Shown in pieces: positions 1-5,324 of a DNA stretch of 8,309 nt. The stretch is from an uncultured bacterium (GTDB lineage Bacteria; Patescibacteriota; Saccharimonadia; Saccharimonadales; Saccharimonadaceae), in contig CALIMO010000073.1 of the NCBI GenBank assembly GCA_938045655.1, forward strand, positions 1 to 8,309, written 5' to 3'. Within the stretch, counting starts at the first letter, position 1; the number at the start of each line of letters is the position of its first letter. The translations under genes and the position numbers were made by a program. The notes beneath the pieces were generated by a model. It made no database searches. It saw nothing but the letters and a program-made list of their open reading frames with translations, and was not told the origin of the DNA.

Positions 1-2
1 AT

Positions 3-932
3 GTTGAGCTTAGTTTTGAAAGTGATGATTTTTCGAAAAACTTAACCGAACTCCACACTACTAATATCGATGTTGATAAAATTAATGAACAAAAACTTAC
101 CGAACTCGAAGGTGAGGAGTTTCATTTTGCACAAACTACAACTGGTGTAAAAAACTACGTTGAAACTTTACAGAAATCCGTTCTTGCGCCAGAACTCTTG
201 CGACTTAAAAAAGGTGCTTTAGTGATGGCGGTAAAAAATGCCCAAAACCGCCAATATGTGAATGGTTCAATTGGTGAAGTTGTTGATTTTGAAAGATTAA
301 CAGATTACCCGATTGTTCAATTTAGAAATGGTAAAATTATTACAATGGTGCCAGAAACTTGGGAAATGCGTGATGGCGAAAAAAAGCGAGCAAGTATTAT
401 GCAAATTCCACTCCGACTAGCATATGCAATTACAGTTCATAAAAGTCAGGGGATGACACTCGATGCTGCACGAATCGACCTTCGAAAAGCCTTTTCTGAA
501 GGAATGGGTTATGTGGCGCTTTCTCGCGTTCGTTCTCTTGATAGACTTTATTTGCTCGGAATAAATCGTACTGCTTTGATGGTTAGTGAAGAGGCGCAAA
601 AGATTGATTTTAAACTTAAAAATGAAAGCTTAAAAGCCGAAAAGCGTTTTTCGCACTTAAAAGAAGTTGCTAAAAAGCGTGAAGCGGGTGAAATTGTTGA
701 GGTGCAACCATCAAAAACAACTTGGGCTGAAAAGCTTGAAAAAATGCGGCACGAATATCCAAATGCATATCGTGCGTGGAGACTTGTTGATGATTCGAAA
801 TTACAAGAAATGGTTTTCGAAAATGGCAAAATTGATGCAGATTTAATTGCTAAATTGAGTAAAGAGCTAGGCCGTCACAAAGGCTCTATTGTAGCTCGCA
901 TAAAAAAACTCTTTGGCGAAGATGCTATATAA
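3..932 (+). CDS. Pif1/RecD-like DNA helicase, C-terminal part (5' end outside window)
   Basis: The reading frame is open from the window edge, so this is the last 309 codons of a longer gene. A TTG at 198 would give a shorter ORF but would cut through the helicase domain, so it is not the real start. Visible signatures are the superfamily 1B C-terminal motor motifs: an AITVHKSQGMTLD segment (fragment residues about 142-154) and GYVALSRVRSLDRLYLLG (about 169-186). Before them lies a small beta-rich stretch with VMAVKN and YVNGSIGEVVDF, typical of the UvrD_C_2/Pif1 fold. These enzymes unwind DNA 5'-3' using ATP; the Walker A half would lie upstream. After a charged linker, the last 55 residues (YPNAYRAW, LIAKLSKELGRHKGSIVARI) look like a helix-turn-helix of the kind appended to CPR helicases. 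The gene ends in TAA and is followed 47 bases later by a terminator, so it is transcriptionally separate from the dcw genes. The family call is firm; the exact subfamily (Pif1 or RecD2) is not. Confidence 0.85.
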   Translation, partial: VELSFESDDFSKNLTELHTTNIDVDKINEQKLTELEGEEFHFAQTTTGVKNYVETLQKSVLAPELLRLKKGALVMAVKNAQNRQYVNGSIGEVVDFERLTDYPIVQFRNGKIITMVPETWEMRDGEKKRASIMQIPLRLAYAITVHKSQGMTLDAARIDLRKAFSEGMGYVALSRVRSLDRLYLLGINRTALMVSEEAQKIDFKLKNESLKAEKRFSHLKEVAKKREAGEIVEVQPSKTTWAEKLEKMRHEYPNAYRAWRLVDDSKLQEMVFENGKIDADLIAKLSKELGRHKGSIVARIKKLFGEDAI

Positions 933-979
933 AGTAGTTTAGTTTATTATTTAAAATTAAATTAAAATTAATTGAGTGC

Positions 980-1015
980 AAAAGACTTTCGAAAATTCGA
1001 GAGTCTTTTATTTTT
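980..1015 (+). terminator. Intrinsic terminator after the helicase gene
   Basis: A 12-bp stem is formed by 980-991 (AAAAGACTTTCG) and 998-1009 (CGAGAGTCTTTT) with one G-U pair. It has a six-base AAAATT loop and is followed by ATTTTT and a second T-run at 1021-1026. The A-run on the left arm makes it potentially usable from the - strand too, but no gene converges on it. One of the overrepresented TTCGAA words (988-993) lies inside the hairpin. Confidence 0.87.
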
Positions 1016-1165
1016 AATCATTTTTTATGGAATAATAAGGGCTAAAGGTTTAAAAATATGAAAACAATAAAATAGTGAAATGTCAAAAAATAAAATAAAA
1101 TAAAACTACATAATGTCAAGCGAACAAATTGTTGGCAGAGGGCTTTGAAATGTTTTAGAATAATT
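1016..1165. other. Gene-free AT-rich spacer
   Basis: There is no credible coding frame here. It contains only very short ATG-initiated frames (for example 5 codons near 1058 and 11 codons at 1113, neither with a good ribosome binding site) and an A-rich tract near 1085-1104 with three tandem AAAAT units. Nothing else is recognisable. It simply separates the helicase terminator from the next promoter. Confidence 0.6.
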
Positions 1166-1204
1166 TAGCATAAAAGCTATTGACTTTTTAAAAAACTTAT
1201 GCTA
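1166..1204. promoter_or_regulatory. Inverted repeat bracketing the promoter of the 101-residue protein gene
   Basis: TAGCATAA (1166-1173) and its exact complement TTATGCTA (1197-1204) form a perfect 8-bp inverted repeat with a 23-base spacer. The left arm lies just upstream of the -35 hexamer and the right arm runs into the first two bases of the -10. The arms are centred 31 bp apart, close to three helical turns. This is the geometry of an operator for a dimeric or looping repressor. That role is inferred; no regulator gene is in the window. Confidence 0.4.
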
Positions 1205-1208
1205 TTAT
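1180..1208 (+). promoter_or_regulatory. Sigma70-type promoter for the 101-residue protein gene
   Basis: The -35 is TTGACT (1180-1185) and the -10 is TATTAT (1203-1208), separated by exactly 17 bases. The predicted transcription start is near 1215, giving a 5' leader of about 50 bases to the ATG at 1266. This is the best-matching promoter in the window and suggests fairly strong expression of the downstream gene. Confidence 0.8.
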
Positions 1209-1265
1209 ATAAACATACAAAACAATTAAGATCAAATAAGTCAAATAAACAAAAAAGGAATAAAA

Positions 1266-1571
1266 ATGACAAAAAAACAAACAGAAACAAAAATTGCTAA
1301 AAAAACTACAACTAAAAAAGTTGCTGAAAAAACTACAAAAGTTTCAAAAAAAGAGCAAGATATTAAAAAAGCTAAAACTTTGCTTACAAATAATGGAATC
1401 ATTATTGCTGAAGATGGAACAGTAGTGGTTGACCAAGTTACGCAAGATTTTCGAAGTGCGGTTTTGGTCCTTTCACTTGCAATTAATCTTGTTGTGTTTG
1501 TAACATACTTGATTCTAATGTCTACAACAAAATATGATACCGCGTTAATTAGTGCATTATTGCCACGATAA
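1266..1571 (+). CDS. Unrecognised Lys/Thr-rich single-pass membrane protein, 101 residues
   Basis: I do not recognise the family. Residues 1-38 are low-complexity and strongly basic, rich in Lys, Thr and Ala, resembling histone H1-like tails. Residues 39-62 form a short mixed segment with two hydrophobic clusters (GIIIAEDGTVVVDQV). One transmembrane helix follows at about 64-86, and then a 15-residue tail. The positive-inside rule predicts a cytoplasmic N-terminus. The start is supported by AAGGA at 1255-1259, six bases before the ATG, and by its own promoter at 1180-1208. It ends in TAA. It is monocistronic as far as can be seen: a 482-base gap and a DnaA-box-like cluster follow. The basic tail could bind nucleic acid or anionic lipid, but that is speculation. 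It is coding beyond reasonable doubt given promoter, ribosome binding site and composition; function is unknown. Confidence 0.8.
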   Translation: MTKKQTETKIAKKTTTKKVAEKTTKVSKKEQDIKKAKTLLTNNGIIIAEDGTVVVDQVTQDFRSAVLVLSLAINLVVFVTYLILMSTTKYDTALISALLPR

Positions 1572-1576
1572 ATTAG

Positions 1577-1658
1577 TTTTCAACAATTAAACACAAGCAT
1601 TGTGGAAAAGTAGGGAATATCTGTTAAAAGGCTTGCTTTTCCACATAGTTGTGGAAAA
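1577..1658. promoter_or_regulatory. Cluster of DnaA-box-like nonamers
   Basis: Three exact copies of TTTTCCACA occur, which fits the relaxed DnaA box consensus TTWTNCACA. One is on the + strand at 1637-1645; the other two are on the - strand, read as TGTGGAAAA at 1601-1609 and 1650-1658. A one-mismatch copy, TTTTCAACA, lies at 1577-1585. The first and second boxes form a 10-bp perfect inverted repeat (1601-1610 with 1636-1645). The second and third form a 9-bp hairpin around the loop TAGT. An AT-rich stretch follows at 1659-1680. The site lies about 400 bases upstream of rsmH. It could be a DnaA-responsive control region for the division cluster or part of a replication origin. No dnaA, dnaN or rpmH is present to support an origin. 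The hairpin reading, with no DnaA involvement, is the alternative. Confidence 0.55.
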
Positions 1659-1829
1659 ATATATAAAAAATTATTTCTAAATTTGCGTGTTTGTCAAAAA
1701 TAGGTCTTGCGAAAAAAAATAATTCGCGGTAAACTTAAATCAGTGGCAACGACAGAAACAAACAGAAAAACCACTAAACAAAAATAAAAGCACGTTAAAA
1801 AAGATGTAGTTTTTAGTTTAAGGTCAACT

Positions 1830-1870
1830 ATCTGGTGATTAAACAGCTGGACAAATTCCAGTAACCAGGT
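1830..1870 (+). other. Nested hairpin with alternative pairing partners in the rsmH leader
   Basis: The outer stem pairs 1830-1836 (ATCTGGT) with 1864-1870 (ACCAGGT), with one G-U pair. The inner stem pairs GCTGGA (1846-1851) with TCCAGT (1857-1862), also with one G-U pair and a five-base loop. A second AGCTGGA at 1880-1886 repeats 1845-1851 exactly and could compete for the same CCAG partners, giving mutually exclusive folds. This is visible complementarity only; no folding energy was calculated. Confidence 0.35.
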
Positions 1871-1982
1871 TAAAATAATAGCTGGAGCACATTTTAAAAC
1901 CTCCCAAAATAAAACTCCACCTCATATATAAGTCTCTCAAACAGCAATATGGTTGGCTATACGCCAAGCAAAAAGCTAAACT

Positions 1983-1988
1983 TATAAT
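1983..1988 (+). promoter_or_regulatory. Candidate -10 element for rsmH
   Basis: A perfect TATAAT lies about 65 bases upstream of the rsmH start. It predicts initiation near 1995 and a leader of about 59 bases that would exclude the upstream hairpins. No good -35 lies at 16-18 bases; TTGGCT at 1953-1958 is too far away (24 bases). There is no TGn extension. A promoter is therefore plausible but weakly supported. Confidence 0.4.
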
Positions 1989-2053
1989 GAATCTTAAAAC
2001 AAAAATATAACAAAAACAAAAAGTTTAATCATCAGTTAGGTGGCTTTAAATTT

Positions 2054-2950
2054 ATGAATTACACAGAAGAATCAGTTCACATACCAGTTTTATTGCAAGC
2101 GAGTCTACAACAAATCCAGCCAAAGAGAGGTGAAAGTTATCTCGATTTTACGGCAGGATACGGAGGACACGCTGGCGAATTTTTGCGTATAACCGAGAAT
2201 TTCGAAAACTCGGTTTTAGTTGATAGAGATGAAAATGCAATTCGCACACTTCAACGGTTTAAAAATGAAGGTGTAGAGATTTTGCATAAAGATTTTCTTT
2301 CGGCCGCAAAAGAATTGGTAAAAAGAGGTCAAAAATTTGATATAATTTTGGCAGATTTGGGTGTTTCTTCACCTCAGTTAGATATTGCAGAAAGGGGATT
2401 TTCTTTTCGAAAAGATGGCCCGCTTGATATGCGAATGAATCCTGCGCAGAAAAAAACAGCGGCAGATATTGTGAATTTCGCAAGCAAGAATGAACTTTTG
2501 CAAATTTTAATTGAATTTGGCGAAGAAAAGCGCGGTTTTGCTGAAAGAATCGTTTCGAAAATTTTAGAAGTTCGAAAAAAGCAGAGAATTGAGACCACAA
2601 TGCAGCTGGCTGATTTAATTTTAAGCGTGCACAAAGGCGGTTGGCAAAAAACGCACCCCGCAACGCGCACTTTTCAGGCGATTCGAATCGCGGTAAATAA
2701 TGAACTTCAACAAGTTGAGGATGTTTTAAAATTGCTTCCGAAACTGTTAAATTCAGGTGGAAGAGTTGGAATTATAACTTTTCACAGTCTTGAAGATAAA
2801 ATAGTGAAGAATTATTTCAAAGATGATTCGAAAAAAGGTTTAGAGTCTAAATTTAAGACAATTACAAAAAAACCGCTTGATGGTGCGAAAGAAGATGTTA
2901 ATAATCCGCGAGCCCGCAGCGCAAAGTTGCGAGTAAGCATTAGAAAATAA
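2054..2950 (+). CDS. rsmH: 16S rRNA (cytosine-1402 N4)-methyltransferase RsmH (MraW)
   Basis: RsmH transfers a methyl group from S-adenosylmethionine to N4 of C1402 in the 16S rRNA decoding centre. Family hallmarks are all present in order: HIPVLL (residues 9-14), the SAM-binding loop DFTAGYGGHAG (31-41, normally D-x-T-x-G-x-GGHS), the acidic strand end VDRDENA (56-62), ADLGVSSPQLD then RGFSF and GPLDMRMNP (100-130). After these come HPATRTFQAIRIAVNNEL, GRVGIITFHSLEDKIVK and the C-terminal NPRARSAKLR. The length of 298 residues is normal. The ATG is preceded by AGGTGG at 2038-2043, ten bases upstream. It ends in TAA, and a tiny ORF with a strong ribosome binding site follows 19 bases later. 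No mraZ precedes it, and a terminator at 3089-3131 separates it from ftsL, so it may be expressed apart from the rest of the cluster. Confidence 0.98.
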   Translation: MNYTEESVHIPVLLQASLQQIQPKRGESYLDFTAGYGGHAGEFLRITENFENSVLVDRDENAIRTLQRFKNEGVEILHKDFLSAAKELVKRGQKFDIILADLGVSSPQLDIAERGFSFRKDGPLDMRMNPAQKKTAADIVNFASKNELLQILIEFGEEKRGFAERIVSKILEVRKKQRIETTMQLADLILSVHKGGWQKTHPATRTFQAIRIAVNNELQQVEDVLKLLPKLLNSGGRVGIITFHSLEDKIVKNYFKDDSKKGLESKFKTITKKPLDGAKEDVNNPRARSAKLRVSIRK

Positions 2951-2969
2951 AAAAACAAAAGGAGGCGAG

Positions 2970-3035
2970 ATGCCAAAAACAATCAAAGTAAGCTACGCTA
3001 ACGAACAAGCTCGCGTAAAAGTTAATTTTCGATAG
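2970..3035 (+). CDS. Candidate 21-residue basic small protein or leader peptide
   Basis: An ATG follows a perfect AGGAGG (2960-2965) with four bases between, and opens 21 codons ending in TAG. This is the strongest Shine-Dalgarno in the non-coding parts of the window, which argues for real translation. The peptide begins MPKTIKV and ends RVKVNFR. It is basic, has no transmembrane segment and contains no run of one amino acid that would mark classic amino-acid attenuation. It starts 19 bases after rsmH and a strong terminator begins 53 bases after its stop. It could be a small protein co-transcribed with rsmH, a leader peptide coupled to that terminator, or the stub of a decayed gene. I know of no family for it. 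Confidence 0.5.
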   Translation: MPKTIKVSYANEQARVKVNFR

Positions 3036-3088
3036 TATTTGACACTTTCGAAAAACAAAAACAAAAATTTAAAACAGAAACTAAACTT

Positions 3089-3131
3089 TAAAGCACCAGC
3101 CGAAAAAACTGGTCTGGTGCTTTATTTTATT
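3089..3131 (+). terminator. Intrinsic terminator between rsmH and ftsL
   Basis: AAAGCACCAG (3090-3099) pairs perfectly with CTGGTGCTTT (3114-3123), extendable by T3089-A3124. The loop is 14 bases and is followed by ATTTTATT. The loop ends in ACTGGT, which could also pair with ACCAG of the left arm, so two registers are possible. It sits inside the dcw cluster, so ftsL and later genes need read-through or their own promoter. As an attenuator it would act on the 3162-onward genes. Confidence 0.88.
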
Positions 3132-3161
3132 GAATATTAAATTTAACGCAACAAAAAACCA

Positions 3162-3524
3162 ATGTATAAAACAAACACAAATTATGTTAGTCGCCGTCGC
3201 CAAACACAAGTTTCGTCGCGGTCATATGGAAGAAATAACAATATCGCTATTTTTCAGCCAACAGCAAAACTTGGTGCAGTAACGCAATTTTTGATGCTTG
3301 GTGTTTTGATTGCGGTTCTTGGAATTATCTTCTTAATGAATTCTTCTAAACCGGCGCTTTACGGAAACGAAATTCAGCAAATTGATTCGAAAATTTCAGA
3401 TTTAGAAACTAAAAAGGCTGATTTAGAAGTGGAAAATGCACGACTTACAGCGCTTTCGAATATTGAAAATAGCGAAGTCGCAAAGAAAATGACAACTCCG
3501 GCGTCAGTTTCTTACGCAAAATAA
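3162..3524 (+). CDS. ftsL: FtsL/DivIC-like bitopic division protein
   Basis: FtsL-type proteins are small single-pass proteins whose periplasmic coiled coil helps assemble the FtsW-FtsI septal synthase with FtsB and FtsQ partners. The 120 residues show the right architecture: a basic cytoplasmic tail (residues 1-37, with RRR at 11-13), one transmembrane helix (about 38-60) and then a coiled-coil-like heptad stretch (about 66-100). The position directly between rsmH and ftsI is the canonical ftsL slot. Sequence conservation in this family is very low, so the call rests on topology and synteny; FtsB/DivIC cannot be excluded. No Shine-Dalgarno is visible before the ATG (A-rich ACAAAAAACCA), unlike rsmH, mraY and murG. 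It ends in TAA, 50 bases before the ftsI start. Confidence 0.68.
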   Translation: MYKTNTNYVSRRRQTQVSSRSYGRNNNIAIFQPTAKLGAVTQFLMLGVLIAVLGIIFLMNSSKPALYGNEIQQIDSKISDLETKKADLEVENARLTALSNIENSEVAKKMTTPASVSYAK

Positions 3525-3544
3525 GGTTAAGCTTTTTTCGAAAA

Positions 3545-3566
3545 ATCACAAAAAGTGTGATAAAAT
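3545..3566 (+). promoter_or_regulatory. Palindrome and extended -10 just upstream of ftsI
   Basis: ATCACA (3545-3550) and TGTGAT (3556-3561) form a perfect 6-bp inverted repeat around AAAAG. The right arm merges into TGATAAAAT (3558-3566), which fits an extended -10 (TGn followed by TAAAAT). Initiation would fall about one or two bases before the ftsI ATG at 3575, predicting a leaderless mRNA, consistent with the absence of a Shine-Dalgarno there. No convincing -35 is present. The palindrome could be an operator. Confidence 0.4.
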
Positions 3567-3574
3567 AGAATTAT

Positions 3575-5315
3575 ATGATTTTAGGTTTTAAGAATAAAAG
3601 TCGAACAGGTTATCTCGCAGTCTCAATTTTAGGGGTTTTTGCGGTAATTGTGGTTCGGCTTTTTTTCTTGCAAGTTATTGAAGGCGCAGATTATCGCGCC
3701 CGCCGATAAAGGTCAGAGAAAACAATTTGAAATTAAAGCTCAACGCGGTTTAATTTATGCAATGGACGGCAAAAAACTAACTAAAATGGTTTTGAATGAA
3801 ACTGTTTATACGCTTTGGATTGACCCGCAGGAAATTGCAAATTCAAAAAAAGTTAAAAAAAGTGAAATTATTTCAGAATTTAGAAAAATTGCTGGCGGAA
3901 ATTTAAGAGATGATTTTGAAAAGCTTTTCGAAAAAACCAGCACGCGATATCAAGTTGTTGGAACTAAACTTTCATTAAAGCAGGCAAATGCAATTCGTGA
4001 AAAGAAATTTCATGGGGTCGGATTTACTGCAGAAACTCGCCGAGTTTATCCTGAGGGAAATTTAGCTGCGCAAGTTCTTGGTTTTGTAAATGATAATGGT
4101 GGAAATTATGGTGTCGAACAGGCAATGAATAAAGAGTTAACAGGGACTGATGGCTATAAAAAAATTACTACTGATGCGTTTAATCAGGTTATTGAAGTTG
4201 GGAGCGAAAATATTGAAAAGCCAGCCGTAAATGGTAAAAACATTGCATTATCAATTGATCGTAATATTCAGGCTCGCGTTGAAAAGGTTTTAAAATCACA
4301 AATGGAGTCAAAAGGTATGAAAAATGGCTCAGTTTTGGTTATGAATCCAAAAAATGGCAAAATTATGGCAATGGCAAACTATCCAACTTACAACCCAGCA
4401 GATTATGGTAAAGTTGAAAAAAGCTCAGTATATAATAATAATACTACAACAATGGCTTATGAGAATGGCTCGGTGATAAAATCTTTCACTATGGCAACAG
4501 GAATTAATGAAGGCGTTGCAAGTCCTTCAACTCGATATAACAATACTGATTCAATTAGAATTGAAGATATTGTAATTCAAAATGCAGTTTTGGGGCATAC
4601 TGGTTCGATTACTCTTCAAACAGCCATGAATTATTCGCTCAATACTGGAATGGTGACTATTGGAAAGCTCCTTGGTGGCGGAAGCCTTAACTCAACCGCT
4701 CGGGATAAGATTTATGATTATTTCCATAATCGTTTTGGGCTTGGGCAGGAGACTGGAATTGAAGTTCTTGAAAGCAAAGGTTTGCTAGTTTCACCAAAAA
4801 AAGCTGAAGGAAATGCGGTTCGATATTCGAATATGACTTTTGGTCAAGGTATGACCACAACAATGCTTCAAACGGCAAATGCTTTTTCTTCACTAGTGAA
4901 TGGTGGAACTTTATATAAGCCAAGCCTGATTGAAGGAATAGTTGATGAAAATGGAAAGCTTTCGAAAAAAGAGCCTGAAATTAATAAAGAAGCGGTAATT
5001 TCGAAAGAAACCAGTGAACAGATGAAGCAAGTTCTGGAAGGTGTTCGAAAAGTTGGTGGTGCAAAAGATCCATCGGGTTATCAAATTGGCGGAAAAACCG
5101 GAACAAGCCAGACGATCGTTGGGGGAAAATATGTTGATTATCAGACAATTGGTAGTTATGTTGGTTTTGGTGGCGGAGATGAAGCCGAGTATGTTATAAT
5201 GGTAGCGGTTTGGGGTGAAAATCAGAATCTGCAAGGGTCGAAAGATGCCGCACCGATTTTCACCGAAATTTCAAACTGGCTATTAAATTATTTAGAGATT
5301 AAACCAAAGAATTAA
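3575..5315 (+). CDS. ftsI: Septal peptidoglycan transpeptidase FtsI (PBP3, class B PBP), apparent frameshift near codon 43
   Basis: FtsI cross-links septal peptidoglycan. The frame from ATG 3575 encodes a short cytoplasmic tail, a transmembrane helix (about residues 11-30) and RLFFLQVIEGADYRAR, then stops at TAA 3707-3709. The adjacent frame continues without interruption from ADKGQRKQFEIKAQRG (GCC at 3702) to TAA at 5313-5315. Joining the two gives the normal family N-terminus, so this is one gene with a +1 (or -2 base) shift. A TTG at 3648 would open the second frame alone but loses the membrane anchor. Downstream are the pedestal domain and the transpeptidase domain with all catalytic motifs: SVIK (TCG at 4470), SLN (S330-N332 counted from the TTG) and KTGTS (AAA at 5094). 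Catalytic capacity therefore looks intact. The shift may be a sequencing error, a real mutation or recoding. mraY follows after nine bases. Confidence 0.93.
3695..3709 (+). other. Frameshift site in ftsI
   Basis: CGCGCCCGCC followed by GATAAA is a GC-only patch in AT-rich DNA. In the first frame it reads R-A-R-R-stop; shifted by one base it reads A-D-K. Restoring a CG dinucleotide (R-A-R-A-D-K) keeps the Ala at the spacing common in class B PBPs after the membrane anchor. A two-base deletion in a CG repeat therefore explains it slightly better than a one-base insertion. There is no homopolymer or known bacterial slippery heptamer here. Confidence 0.8.
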
Positions 5316-5324
5316 AGAGGGAAT

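Larger units (their letters stand above)
1659..2053 (+). other. Gene-free region upstream of rsmH, probable 5' leader
   Basis: No ORF of credible length or composition is present on either strand. It holds an AT-rich tract (1659-1680), nested hairpins (1830-1870), two pyrimidine elements complementary to ribosome binding sites (CCTCCC at 1900-1905 and CCACCT at 1917-1922), a small TTGGC/GCCAA hairpin (1953-1967) and a -10-like TATAAT (1983-1988). mraZ, which often precedes rsmH, is absent and I see no remnant of it. The region also lacks any TTCGAA word, unlike most of the window. A structured RNA or regulatory leader is possible but I could not match it to a known family. Confidence 0.45.

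Noticed and set aside
198..932. Complete short helicase-like gene starting at TTG 198
   Set aside because: The frame is open back to the window edge with helicase-compatible sequence and there is no ribosome binding site at 198.
1637..1658. The TTTTCCACA/TGTGGAAAA hairpin as a terminator of the 101-residue protein gene
   Set aside because: It is followed by ATATATAAAA rather than a T-run, and the stem is AT-rich. Matching DnaA boxes explain the repeats better.
1839..1892. A 17-codon ORF on the - strand with GGGAGG seven bases upstream of its ATG
   Set aside because: The purine run is simply the complement of the CCTCCC in the rsmH leader. The peptide (MCSSYYFNL...) has no recognisable feature and no promoter is visible on that strand.
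1743..1931. A + strand frame from GTG 1743 with few stops (TAA 1785, TGA 1836) reading as a Lys/Thr-rich peptide and a longer tail, possibly a decayed gene
   Set aside because: Two in-frame stops, no ribosome binding site and A-rich composition. The resemblance to the basic tail of the 101-residue protein is only low-complexity similarity.
1659..2053. RNase P RNA or SRP RNA
   Set aside because: I see neither the conserved GAGGAAAGTCC-type element of RNase P RNA nor the GGAAGGAAGCAGCC-type loop of SRP RNA on either strand.
3648..5315. ftsI starting at TTG 3648
   Set aside because: This start reads out-of-frame DNA of the membrane anchor (MWFGFFSCK...) and gives an unanchored protein, while the adjacent frame encodes the expected anchor.
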